Shown piece by piece: positions 35,701-46,560 of a DNA stretch of 64,000 nucleotides (position 1 is the first letter of the stretch; each line of letters opens with the position of its first letter). The stretch comes from Datura wrightii (taxonomy: Eukaryota > Streptophyta > Magnoliopsida > Solanales > Solanaceae): NCBI GenBank assembly GCA_035772735.1, contig JASDFA010000006.1, positions 25,089,501 to 25,153,500 on the forward strand, written 5' to 3'. The translations under genes were made by a program, and so were the position numbers. The notes under the pieces were generated by a model that saw only the letters and a list, made by a program, of their open reading frames with translations, made no database searches and had not been told where the DNA came from.

Positions 35701-38700
35701 TATAAGTTTAGAAAATATGGAGAACTTCTTATACTTTTTTTATTTGTATTTGAATAATATTGGTACAACCTCTCTACCTCTGAGATAGTGATAAGGTCTG
35801 CGTACATTCTACCCTTCCCAGATCCCACTCAGTGGGATTACACTGGGTTGTTGTTGTTGTTGTTGAATATATTGGCATGAGATGGCCTCGGGCTTTGTTC
35901 AAGCAGCAAAGGTTGAGGGTCTTGTCACTCAAGTGACAGTTTCGAGCCTTGCACCATGCGAACTAAGCGAGTATTTAAGTGGAGTAGGGTAGGGGGCGAA
36001 GCCCATTATCCCCGAGTTTCAAAGGTTGTGTTGGTCCTAATTGTTGGGCCCAGACGGATTTCACCGTCATCTAAAGAAAATATATTGGCATGTGATGAGT
36101 TTAAATGGAAGAACGTAGTCAGCGAGAATTCATATAGTGAACCCCAACTTGTTCAGGACTGAGGAACAGTTGATGCATATTTGTCTTACATAGAGGTATA
36201 GTTTGACTACTGCATGAAGCAAAAACATCAAAACCTGAAGCTAATTTTGTTAGATTTCATTCTTTATTAGATGCTTTTACAATTCTCTTTGATTTAGAAA
36301 CAAAAAATTCTAAAAGATAAAGAATAACTGCTCTGCTGTTGTTGTCCAAGGATCAGTGATTGCCGCTAAAATATGAAAGCTTTAATGATTGCAGGAAAAA
36401 GATCTAGACGATAAGATGCCACTGCGACCAACACCAGAATCTGCCCTCTGTATCTTTTGTGTGAATGGTAATAGCTGTAGAACTGTTCGCTCAAGAACAA
36501 AACTGATGAACACCGTTTTAGAAAAAGGGAGGCCCAAGGAAGCCCAGCTAATCTTTGATAGCTTGATTAAAGGAGGGCATAAACCATCGCTAATTACATA
36601 CACTACCCTCTTAGCGGCTTTGACAGTGCAGAAGCATTTCAGTTACATCCATTCCATTATATCTGAAGTGCAAGAAAGTGGTATGAGACCAGATCCAATT
36701 TTTTTCAACGCTGTTGTTAATGCATTTTCTGAATCTGGAAACATGGAGGAAGCAATGAAAACTTTCTTGCAAATGAAGGAGAGTGGAATAAAGCCTGCAA
36801 TCAGCACTGTTAACACTTTGATCAAAGGGTATGGAATTGCTGGAAAGCCTGAAGAATCTCTAAAGATAATGGAGTTAATGCAGCAGGAAGTTAATGTGAA
36901 ACCAAATTTGAGGACATACAATGTACTTGTTAAAGCATGGTGTAGCAAAAAGAATTTTACTGATGCATGGAATACTGTGGATAAAATGATAGCTTCAGGC
37001 TTACAACCAGATGTTATCACTTACAATACGATAGCAGCAGCTTATAGTCAAAATCATCAAACTGAAAAGGCTGAAAGAGTGATTTTAGAAATGCAAAGGA
37101 ACAATGTGCATCCTAACGAAAGGACTTGTGGCATCATTATAGCTGGATACTGTAAAGAAGGCAAACTAAAGGATGCCTTAAGGTCTGTACACACGATGAA
37201 GGATCTTGGAATGCATCCCAACCTTGTTATTTTCAATTCGCTGATCAAAGGCTTCCTTGACATGTCAGACAGCGCCAGTGTTGACAAGGTTAGTATTGAT
37301 ATGGCTTTTGATTGATAAGTATTAACCTTCTATTAGATGTCAGAAACAATCTTGTGATTGGTTGCAGTCTTGCAGATTAGACTCTAAATGCCACTGTTCT
37401 TCGCTTTCAAATAAAAGAATAAATGGGGGGGAGGGGTGACAAAATAACTTCCTATTTCTTTGATGTTTAATATAGAGGTTCAAACTATAAGAGTGAATGA
37501 TTGATATAGTATGACTTTGAGAGAAAGAAAGGTTGAGGTTTTGTATGTTTTGTGTTAGAAATGTCAAAGTGAACTTAAAGAAACTCAAGTATGAGGAACT
37601 TCTTCCCTTTTTATGTTTTTGGAGTGAAGCAATGAATGTAAAAGCAGAACTACGATTTGCAGACAGCAATCAGATGAAATTATATCAACTCTAACCCAAT
37701 GAGAAGGCACCTAGTTTAGCAAAAGTAGATACAACAAGCTTACCCTACTTTTAGGGAGATTAGAACCACAAGGATCCTTGCACCTCAGCACCACTTTAGC
37801 AAGTCCTCATTAGCAAAATATTGTTACCCCCATATTGGGATTTATACAAGGCCCCAATTGTAACAGGACTGTTTAAACAGAATATCTGAAAATCAGGTTA
37901 TGAGTCGTTTCCTCTTGAATGATGGAAACTTTTTTGACTAGCTAGAATGAAAAGCCAACTTTCAAATTGAAATCACAGGCTAGGGGTTGTAGAAGAGGTA
38001 CTTTACTTTTCTTTTACTCCTATTTCTGTCTCTTCATATTTCACAATGTGATGGAAAGTGAAAACGCACTCTGTAGGCCAATAACCTAGAGAAAAGAAAA
38101 AGATGAGCGGAAAAGCATAAAGAAAGGAAGTCAAAGATTCAAATCAGAGTTTGAACGACTAAAGCATTCTATGCAGTCAAGAATTAAAAAGCAGAGAGAA
38201 TAAAGGTCAGATTCAAACAGAGTTTGAACAGCTGATTTCAAGCTAAGTTGCTCGGGCTCTTCACTTTCGGTGCCGCACCCGTGTCCACACGACATGGGTG
38301 TGGGATCCGTATCCGATCTGGTCAATCGATTCTGGATACTTTAACCAAAGTCGACCGAGAAATTCCGAACATATTCAATGCCTTTTGTAACCAAAACAAA
38401 AGCTAAGGTGAAATTGAAGAAAATGGAATACCTTGTATATAGAAATTTCTATGTCACTCCTTTTTTCTTTTATCTCCTTCCCAGATTCTTCTCTTGCTTA
38501 ATATCTTCTCCTCAAATTTTTCACATAATATCTCATAATCTAGGTTTTATAACTCTATTTTAGATATTTAAATCATTTTTAGCCGAATCTCCGCACCCGT
38601 ATCCATACTTAGATCCGTATCCCCGAATCTTAAAATTTAGACCATTAAGGATCCGACCTCTAGATACGCACCCGTATCGGACACTCGCACCCGAGTCCAA

Positions 38701-39988
38701 GCAACTTAGATTTCAAGTACATTTTAGAGTAAGATTAATAAACTTCTCAAGTACATTTTCATGTCGAAATGTTAGCATAGATCAGTAGTTTAGGAGACAT
38801 GATACTATTTGAAGCGAAATTTGAGGATGTATGTTTGCATGTATACATGATTTCAAGTTTGCCTGTGTTATTCATTAACCCATTCATTCACTAGCTTTTT
38901 CCTTCTTAAGTTCCAGTACTAGTGCATTTGCAGGTGGAATGCTTGCATTGAATGGTTGAATTTGCAGTTATATGCTTCTTCGGGATTGTAGAACTTTTGC
39001 ATCTTTTTCATTTTCTCTTCACACGCTGCCAAATTGCCAAATATTTTACTTAGCATGATGTCCCCTAAAAGGTTTTACTCTGCATTAATTTGATCAGGTT
39101 CTTACATTAATGGAAGAGTTTGGTGTCAAACCTGATGTCATTACTTTCAGCACCATCATGAATGCCTGGGGTGCTGCAGGATATATGGCTAAATGCAGGG
39201 AGGTCTTTGATGACATGGTGAATGCTGGCATTCCACCTGATGTCTATGCGTATAGCATTTTGGCCAAGGGGTATGTCCGTGCAATGGAACCAGAAAAAGC
39301 AGAGGAAGTCCTGAATGACATGATTAAATCTGGTAATCGTCCAAATGTTGTGATTTTCACCACTGTAATTAGCGGATGGTGCACTGCTGGGAGAATGGAT
39401 TATGCCATGAGGATCTTCGAGAAGATGTGTGAGTGTGGAATATCTCCTAATCTGAAGGCTTTTGAAACTCTGATATGGGGTTACGCAGAAAATAAAAATC
39501 CTTGGAAAGCGGAAGAGGTAATCCAAATCATGGAAGCATTCAATGTTCAACCCGAGAAAAGCACCAGTCTGCTTGTTGCAGAAGCTCGGCGTGGGGTTGG
39601 ATTAGCTGAAGCAGAAAATGGAGAGTGCAACTCAGTTGAAAAGCAAAGCTCGACTAGTAAACTCGATATGAAAGAAGAAACAGAAGTGGAGAACTTAGAA
39701 AAGGTCTACCAGAAGGATGCTGTCTATAATTGTTATCCCAAATTTTTGCAGATACCTAATGAACTAATTAATGAACCAAAGGGGCTAGTAACTGCAAGTA
39801 AAAGAAGTCGAATGGTGCTAAGAGAAACTGAATTTTCGTCTGATACTTTGTCTGCTGCAACAAGGTCATTGTATATTAGCTGTAGATTTGGAATGCGGGC
39901 TCCTGTTATTTGCCAGAGACAATTCCAAGTGCAGCTTTGTGCATCTGGTCAGGTTGGACACTCAAGTAGAGTTGTGTTCTTGAACTGA
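32747..39988 (+). CDS. P-class pentatricopeptide-repeat protein (At5g21222/At5g25630-like)
   Basis: Three coding exons: 32747-32851, 36395-37288 and 39098-39988. All junctions are GT-AG and phase 0 (AAG|GTACAT, GCAG|GAAAAA, AAG|GTTAGT, ATCAG|GTTCTT). The product is 629 residues. Residues 1-35 are basic and lack a strong targeting signature. C54, C57 and C63 form a small Cys cluster (CIFCVNGNSC) just before the first repeat. About ten to eleven 35-residue PPR motifs follow (roughly residues 70-505), with typical KPSLITYTTLL, RPDPIFFNAVV, QPDVITYNTIA, KPDVITFSTIM and RPNVVIFTTVI starts. There are no E, DYW or SMR domains, so it is P-class. Such proteins bind single-stranded RNA, usually in mitochondria or plastids. 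The C-terminal tail (ending GHSSRVVFLN) matches my memory of the Arabidopsis family. The start is the first ATG in the exon; an upstream coding exon cannot be excluded. Confidence 0.88.
34297..34498 (-). mobile_element. tRNA-derived SINE of Solanaceae type
   Basis: On the minus strand it begins GTGTGGCTTAGTATTCAATG and contains an RNA polymerase III box-B-like AGTTCAAATTCC (canonical GGTTCRANTCC), followed by the body ending GCAAGCTGGCCCAAACACC. I recognise this arrangement from common Solanaceae SINEs. Flanking duplications were not identified. It lies in intron 1 of the PPR gene, antisense to it. Confidence 0.7.
34925..35325 (+). mobile_element. LINE 3' end (ORF2 C-terminus), probably RTE-like
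   Basis: Translations in shifting frames give KVGVASVVDKMREARL, then RRSTNTPVRR, LRRGRVRPRK and finally LTLDWRAWRSRIRVDG with a stop at 35232-35234. This Arg-rich tail is typical of a plant non-LTR retrotransposon ORF2 end. An A16 run at 35120-35135 interrupts it, next to a partial repeat of GAATTAGA. A (ATT)n-like tail follows near 35315-35325. It is a 5'-truncated pseudogene within intron 1. Confidence 0.72.
35493..35607 (+). mobile_element. TS-type SINE, 3' part
   Basis: GAGTCGAGGGATCAGAAACA, then CTCTCTACCCCATAAAGGTC..GGTAAGATCTGCATACACCCC..CAGACCCCACTT and a short (TTG)n end at 35597-35607. This matches my memory of the tobacco TS SINE 3' region and its TTG tail. The tRNA-like 5' part is not evident. 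Confidence 0.72.
35757..35865 (+). mobile_element. Second TS-type SINE, 3' part, with (TTG)n tail
   Basis: Contains CCTCTCTACCTC, GATAAGGTCTGCGTACATTC and CAGATCCCACTCAGTGGG, then six TTG units ending at 35865. Another SINE with its own target duplication begins immediately after the tail. Confidence 0.75.
35885..36078 (+). mobile_element. SINE flanked by a 19-bp target duplication
   Basis: The body starts GCCTCGGGCTTTGTTCAAG, contains a box-B-like AGTTTCGAGCC near 35938, and ends near CACCGTCATCTAAAG. It is bounded by AATATATTGGCATGAGATG (35866-35884) and AATATATTGGCATGTGATG (36079-36097), which differ at one base. The tRNA-like head and the flanking direct repeats identify a SINE insertion. 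It is in sense with the PPR gene. Confidence 0.85.
37289..39097 (+). other. Intron 2 of the coding region of the PPR gene
   Basis: 1809 bp, phase 0, GT..AG. It contains a MITE at 38243-38709 and otherwise AT-rich sequence. Both flanking exons end and begin within PPR motifs, and the joined reading (SVDK|VLTLMEEFGVKPD) is a normal repeat, which supports the splice. Confidence 0.85.
38243..38709. mobile_element. hAT-like MITE with 8-bp target duplication
   Basis: Termini CTAAGTTGCTCGGGCTC and GAGTCCAAGCAACTTAG are imperfect inverted repeats. ATTTCAAG flanks both sides (38235-38242 and 38710-38717). The interior has internal repeats of CGCACCCGTRTCC type on both arms and no coding capacity. An 8-bp duplication suggests hAT; a 9-bp reading (Mutator) is possible because one base is shared. 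Confidence 0.8.
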
Positions 39989-40552
39989 AGAGAGAAGTGG
40001 CTGTAATTAGTGCACCTGGATGTGAAGTAATGTGATTAGCGCCTTGTACATATAAAGGGTGACTTCAAATTGCTGATCTCTCTGAGTACATCTGTATCCG
40101 CCGGTTTTGTAAAGCTTTACTGATCTTTTAACTCAAATTTCTTTGTCCATTGTATCTATATACTGTGCAGCTGTACAAATCATATTTGGATATATGCCAG
40201 GTCCAGTTGTAAATGCACTCTTCGATCATCAGTATTCTTACCAAAATTGCAAGGGGCAACGTAATGTAGTTTGAATTTTCACTAAGTATGTCTTTGTTTT
40301 TGTTCTTGGTTTTGATGAGAGGAACAGGAGGTCCAATGCTGCATATACACAAGCCATTGCAGCTCAAGAAGATATGTGAAAACTATTTATACAGATCTAT
40401 TTTTCTTTTTAGTCAATCTCAAAAGGAGTGACACCTTTTAGTTTATTGAAAACTATTTAATATTAGCATCCCCTTTACATTGGGACTTTTACCAATTACC
40501 ACCCCGCATTAAAAATGAAGGGACGTGTGAAACTCATTTAAAAGGGTTTGCT

Positions 40553-40592
<40 letters not shown>

Positions 40593-41388
40593 GTTGTTTT
40601 CTGAACTCCGTACTAAGTTAAACACCATCACTGAGAGTATATCATTTTCCTTCAACTTATTTTTGGATAGGAATCCTCCTATTTATTAAAATTTCTTTAG
40701 AAAGATTAAATCATTCTTCAGCTCTCACTTCGTAGAAACATATAAACAATCGAATATATTAAAGTCTGCTCTTATTGCAAGACCGTATAAAGAATGATTG
40801 TTAAAATGAGACAAAATGGACTATTGATGATAATTAGCTCAAGATATCAGTACCCCTGCAGATTAATACTGTATATAACTAGCAGGCATATTAGTCCATT
40901 GCAGTATGAAAGTGTTAACTTCCTTTCTTACAGGCTTAATAGTAGTAAAATAATTTACCCCGAATGCCATATCAAATCCTTGATATTTTCTAAGCTTCAT
41001 AAAAAACTGCCTTCACCAAACAATGAGCTCTTACCAGATTACAAACACTGTGCTTGTGTTCTCATTCCCATGTCCTTAAGAAATTTGTCAAAGTTAACAC
41101 AAGTTTCCACATCTGGGTCACATCGAACTGCATCAAGTACACATGACAATGTTTTGGCAAGTATATGATGCTCAGACTGGAAAACCCAAAAGCTAGTAAG
41201 CACATCCCTATAAAGTTTCCACCACCACAAAAATTTATCAAAAATAGAGGCAGAAGTGCCATTCATTGACTAATCTTCAAATATTTGCTTAAATCAAGAG
41301 ACCTTAAAGATACAAAAACTAGCCAGCCTTCATAGTGGCTTATCACATTCCATGAATCGCTCTTAACAGTTTTCTGAATCAGGGAAAC
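39989..41388. other. Intergenic region between convergent PPR and bL27 genes
   Basis: The two genes converge. It holds the 3' UTRs, a (TA)n microsatellite at 40555-40589 and otherwise no recognisable feature. No poly(A) site was assigned. Confidence 0.6.
40555..40589. repeat. (TA)n microsatellite
   Basis: About 17 uninterrupted TA units. Confidence 0.95.
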
Positions 41389-42072
41389 TTAAGTAGCTGT
41401 CTTCAGCTCAGCAGCTGTAGTGCTTGAGTAGACTGGGTGAAGCACATGACCATCCTTGGGCTCAACATGCACCCATTTGCGCCCACTCAGCTTGTGGTGC
41501 TCAAACTTAACACAGCCTTCTTTCAAAGCATAGAGTGTGTGATCTTTCCCAATTCCAACATAGTTTCCAGGATGAAATCGGGTTCCCCTTTGACGAACAA
41601 TAATATTTCCTGGAATCACTCTCTGCATGTAAAAAACTGTGTTACAATAAGAATGATGCTGGCAAGAAATTGTTTTTAAAGCATGTTCTATACAAAACAT
41701 TGGAACCAAAAAGTTTCTCTAAACGGGATTAATGCTTCATCGAATTTTCCAGAAGAGGAGATTTTCTTACCTCCCCACCAAATTTCTTCACCCCTAGATT
41801 CTTTGGTTTTGAATCACGGCCGTTCTTTGTAGACCCTGCTGTTTTTTTGGTAGCCCACCGCCTAAACATCAAGCTCAATCCGACTCCAGAAACATCTTAA
41901 ATTTGCACAACGGGAACATATGTCAGAGTCTCTAAACATTTCATCTATTTCCAAAGCATTCGCTTCAGGAAAGAATGGAGTACATACCACTAGCGGTATT
42001 GTAAGCAGGTGTGCTTGTTACCAGCTCTCTGATATTTAACCTCCTAAACAACGATGTTGCAGCATTCATCAT
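41389..42072 (-). CDS. Ribosomal protein bL27, mitochondrial type
   Basis: Three coding exons on the minus strand: 42072-41988, 41895-41771 and 41622-41389 (stop TAA at 41391-41389), giving 147 residues. Junctions: AGTG|GTATGT, TTTAAG|ATGTT, GGGGAG|GTAAG and ATGCAG|AGAGTG. The first codon split is phase 1; the second junction is phase 0. The N-terminus (MMNAATSLFRRLNIRELVTS) is Arg/Ser-rich without acids for the first 15 residues, as in mitochondrial presequences. The bL27 core follows: RRWATKKTAGSTKNGRDSKP, then FGGE|RVIPGNIIVRQRGT..FHPGNYVGIGKDHTLYAL. The flexible N-terminal part of bL27 reaches the peptidyl-transferase centre of the large ribosomal subunit. Length agrees with the Arabidopsis mitochondrial homologue (about 154). 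The gene converges on the PPR gene. Confidence 0.92.
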
Positions 42073-43400
42073 GTAATTCACCAAAACCAAGTCCGGGCTG
42101 AAGAAATGGATTAGAAGTTAGGTTAACTACAGATTAGTTCATCTATGCACCGGCATGGGCATTTGCAACTAATCAACTATTTGATTAGGCCCATATAGAG
42201 CAAAAATTTCAGAACAGATGCCCCATATCATGTACAGGAACATAGGAGGGGAAGGAAAACCGATTAAAATTGACAACTTAACCCCCTGCCATTGGTTCTG
42301 AGGATCTGGAACAAGTGGAAATTCCAAATTATTTGGAGTTCCAGTGCTTTTGCTTCTGCCCCTTAATCCATCCCGTTGGGGATTTCTGCTTTCTACTTAA
42401 TACTTACTTTAAACCCTTCCAACCACCAATTTCATTCCCTAATACCCCATTCCATAATGAAGAGGATTTTCTCCGGTCACAGCGGAAGAGACAAGGAAGC
42501 ATTTTTTATGCACTTCAGATTCTACTAACCAATAGTTAGGATTAGTTGATTACGCTCTCTAATTACCAAACAATCACACTGTAAATTATTAGAGAAATTA
42601 GTTATGAATTCTCCAGCACATTACCCTAGCTTGATTGGATTAGATGAACTAATTTAATTTTAAGGATATTTTAAATTAATCAAGGGCTCTTTTCAGTGGA
42701 AGGATTCCTAATTCCTTAAACTGTAACAATATATCTAAGAAAAATTGGATTTGACGCACAAACTCAAATCCCAGTTATTTCAGTCTGATTACAATTTTAT
42801 TTTCTTCAAATGACAGTTGAAATCACGTCATATGAAATCATATAAAGTTTGAATCCATTCATTTAAAACCTAGCTGTTTGCATCCAAACGGATATCAAGT
42901 CAAATGCTTACATTAGGGATTTGTTAGAAATAGGAATTATGTTGGCTAACCATTAGAAAGATTCAATAAATTGTAATAACTTTCAGCCCAATTGGTGGAG
43001 CATCTTTAACACCAAAGTGAGTCTCGAAGTGGCGGTCCGGGTATTCCTTAATAAACAGCAGATGCATATTCCAAAATACAAATTTCCAATCAACTGATTA
43101 CAGGGACAATAACTGATAGAAGCTATTATCACATGGCAAGCAAGCAAGAATTCTATATAGGTCTTTCTTTTCGTGCGTACAAATATAGATATAAAAACAG
43201 GCACAGATGCAAGCTAGTAGAATTCAAAAGAACACATAATCGGAGTAGAGACCAACTTTGCAGCTTGTAAATTACTGTTCAAAATCATGGAAAAGGGGGA
43301 TTTACTGATTTCTTTGGAAAATCCAGAGAGAGAGAGTACTCACCGATTTCGCAGGAGAAAGGGAGAGGAGCAAGGTTGCATTAATGTGAAATTGGGTCGG
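42073..43400 (-). other. 5' UTR and probable leader intron of the bL27 gene
   Basis: On the minus strand a strong donor GCGAAATCG|GTGAGTAC lies at 43344/43343. A matching acceptor TTTCTTCAG|CCCGGAC lies at 42098/42097, 25 bases before the start codon. This would make a 1246-bp intron in the 5' UTR (42098-43343). The upstream first exon would lie just above 43344. The structure is deduced from splice signals only. Confidence 0.5.
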
Positions 43401-43651
43401 AAATGTATCAATGTTCCTGAAAAGAAATTGGGCCCTGATGAGTTTGACCCGAATAATGGGGTGGCCACATTTTACACCCTATTCAAAGTTTATGAGAAAC
43501 TTATTCCTAGCTAATATATGAGAAACTCCTGCGGTCGGGGGTTTTCACGGTTTGGGTAAAAATTAAATTAAATTAAATTAAATTAATTAAATAAATTAAT
43601 TTCTACTTAGTTTGATTTTAGTTTTGTTCAAAATAACCGAATCGAACGGAT

Positions 43652-43710
<59 letters not shown>

Positions 43711-44620
43711 CATTAAAAGTGTGAAGGCCTTTAGAAATGTTGGTTGAATTTTTGTCCTTCATTAAAAGATATTACAAGAGACAAAATTTTCATTTACTAT
43801 TTTTATACAAATATTATTTTAAATTATTTTCATCACTTTATTTTATCATATTAGATTTTCTATTTGTGACATAACTCTCTTTGTGGTGTAAAATCTAAAA
43901 AAATAAAAAAAAATATTCAAGTTGTTTTTTCTTTTTGATATTTAGGAACTTTTTTAACCTTATTTTATTATATTAGGCTTTCTACCTGTGGCATAACTCT
44001 ATAGTGAAAAATTTAAATAAAATAAAATAATATACGAAAGTTTTTCCCCCCTATTTGATTTGGAATGTCTTCTCTTTTTTTTCCTTTTTGATGGAAGGAA
44101 ATTTTATTTCATAGTCACGAAAAGTTTTTATTTTTTCTTTTTAATAGTAATATCCTAATATTTTTATACTTTCAAATTCTTTTATATTATACATTTTTCC
44201 ACTATAAAAAGATTTATAATTGCATTATTTAATTCATCAACTCTACTACATCAACATCTTTGATTTAATCTTATGTTTTCGTGTTAATATATCTTCTTCT
44301 TTTTTCATGTTATGAATTTTGTTTATGTTGTGGATTTGTAAAACACAATAGTAACTGTTATGTCAGCTCAAGTTGTTTGTAATCAAAATAATTTAACTTA
44401 GATTGTATCCTTTAGTTGAGTCTAATATTAATACTATGTTATCTTATTTAATTGAGTCTTATATTGATATTATGTGATTTAGATTTTGTGTTATTTATAA
44501 CTGACATTCTTCATTTACTCGTACATTCACAAGTTTCATCTATTCAGGTAAAGTAATCTCTTCATCTCATAAAATATTTTTTTATAAAATTATAAATTAT
44601 TATAATAATGATTGTTGTGC
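43401..44620. other. AT-rich intergenic DNA; left flank of the next retrotransposon
   Basis: No coding potential. It includes a (TA)n microsatellite at 43655-43708. The part 43859-44620 is copied at 50939-51717 inside the element to the right. The last five bases, TGTGC (44616-44620), are the left target duplication. Confidence 0.75.
43655..43708. repeat. (AT)n microsatellite
   Basis: About 27 AT units without interruption. Confidence 0.95.
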
Positions 44621-46560
44621 TGTCACACCCCACCTTGGGGGGTATGACTGGCACCTGGTGCCCTACTGGTCTGAACTAACTTGACTGGATTGGGGCACGT
44701 TTGACACTTAATTGAAGAAACGAACGGGCTATATACCGACTGTAAGTACAGCCCCTGGCCAACAAGGCCACCTGTAAAAGAAGACAGCTGACCACAACAA
44801 CGTAATAACATGGATTCTATGCGGGCCGACAAGGCGACCATGTTGTCTCGTTATAACTGAAAAGTAAATCAGGCACTAAACTACGCTATGACCGACAAGG
44901 CCGCCAACCAACAGCAAAACAAGGCCCCCCACACGGTCAACACAGGAAATAAAGCATACACGGGCCCCACACGACCAATAACTACTAATCACAGGGATTG
45001 TACAACAGTCTGCAAGCCTCTAGGAGTGATACAATGGTCGATACAGGGCCCCGACCTATCCAAAACTGTACATCAAAAGTACAAACCTTTACTAACTTTC
45101 AACTTCGGAGGGAAGGAGCTGAATAAACTACTGATTTCAACTTGAGGCTAGGAACGTTCTGAACCGCATCTATCCGCACTTGCAGGCAAGCATGCAGCAC
45201 CCCGGGTAGGCGTCAGTACAACATGTACCGAATATGTAAGGTAGAAAGATAATAACCGACTGAAAGCTGGTAAAACTGTAGTAATTAAATGAAGAGAGTA
45301 AGGATTTAACCTAAATACCTTCACTATCTAAATTATCTAAACAATAAGTCTATATAAGCAAACAAGAACCTAACCGGGCCCCCATAAGCCTGGAAGGTAC
45401 AAACAACACAGAAGAATCTGCTTGGGCCCCCATAAGCCCCGGCAAGTACAGACAAGGTCCACTCTTACTACCTGAGTACTAAGGATGGCGTGTACTATAA
45501 CTCGGGATAGCCCCTGCAACTTCAATCTGGTGAAACATTACTGCCCTCGCGGCCTCAATCTGATGGAACTCAATACGGCCCTCGCTGCCTCAGTAAATGA
45601 AACTCAATACGGCCCTCGCGGCCTCAGTAAATGGAACTCTGTATGGCCCTCGTTGCCTCAATAAATGGAACTCAATACGGCCCTCGTGGCCTCAGTAAAT
45701 GAAACTCTGTATGGCCCTCTCGGCCTTAATAAATGGAATTCAATGCGGGATAACATCTAACTACTCAACATCAAAATAAGACCATTCTAGCTAGATTAAC
45801 TAGGACAAGAATTACTATTTTGTCACCATAGGCTCAATAAAGTTTATAACAGCTGACACCAATAGGTTTACTCTGAAGTACTATAGACACATGGGGCGTA
45901 CTAACTTTACAACGAACGTAACTTGCCGAAGGGATAGCCTTACATACCTCAAGTGCCGACTTTCTGTCTAACCAATGAGTTTCAATCTGTATTCAACAGC
46001 CCTTTCCAACTGTAATCGTATTACTGGGAGAATAAGACTAGTTTCAATACTAAATTCGGCAAAAACGATAACTTTTAATACTAATATTAAAACGATAACT
46101 ACAATTTGCTGGGCGAATTTCAAGAAAATAACTCCTCAGTAATGCTCTCTGCAGGTTTACAATCCGATACCTGAATTTAATTTGAATTTGTGCGGCGTTT
46201 GGCAGCGTAAATGGAGGAAAATTACCTTAAAGTTGTGTCTTCCTTTCTCTGTACGAAGATATATATGTATATGAAATAAAACAATTGAAATCAATGAAAT
46301 TTATATAAAATTTGGGCAGTGGACAAGGGGTTCATGCAACGCGCCATATTACGGGCGTCTCACGGAGCCCATCGCGGAGGGGGAGGGTCCGTGACACATT
46401 GCCCCTATTTGGCAGCTTGTCCGGCCTTCTCCCTCGCTCCCCCGTTCCCGCGCTCGTTCGACCTTTTTTCGGGCCCTTTCTCATACGCGTCGTACTCCAA
46501 AACTCTTGACTAACGTACGAATATGTTGTCTTAACCCATAGAAACTTATGGGGTGTAACA
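44621..46560 (-). repeat. 3' LTR of the rearranged element
   Basis: 1940 bp, plus strand TGTCACACCCCACC...GGGGTGTAACA. Preceded by TGTGC. Compared with the other copy it lacks roughly 120 bp near 46090-46100. It contains a 34-bp minisatellite at 45530-45750. Confidence 0.92.
45530..45750. repeat. 34-bp minisatellite in LTR
   Basis: About six degenerate units built on AACTCAATACGGCCCTCG, CGGCCTCAGTAAATGG and variants. Spacing of the GGCCCTCG core is about 34 bp. The same array is at 52600-52850 in the other LTR, with different unit variants. Confidence 0.88.

Larger units (their letters stand above)
32852..36394 (+). other. Intron 1 of the PPR gene, loaded with small retroelements
   Basis: 3543 bp between AAG|GTACAT and TTGCAG|GAAAAA. 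It contains a tRNA-derived SINE (34297-34498, minus), a LINE 3' end (34925-35325, plus), two TS-type SINE tails (35493-35607 and 35757-35865) and another SINE with target duplications (35885-36078). The part 33850-34080 includes CTCCTATATAAGGAGC and a CT-rich tail resembling a short LTR, but no target duplication was found. Confidence 0.8.

Noticed and set aside
36389..36394. Possible start of the PPR gene at TTG 36389
   Set aside because: TTGCAG at this point is a splice acceptor in phase with the exon at 32747-32851, whose last codon also ends at a donor in phase 0.
37340..37669. 109-codon minus-strand frame in a PPR intron
   Set aside because: Antisense to an AT-rich intron, without a domain or initiation context.
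41062..41266. Short minus-strand frames just downstream of the bL27 stop
   Set aside because: They lie in the 3' UTR or intergenic region, with no domain and overlapping alternative frames.
45530..45750. Regularly spaced repeats that might suggest a CRISPR-like array
   Set aside because: Units are contiguous degenerate tandem repeats with no unique spacers, inside a plant LTR.
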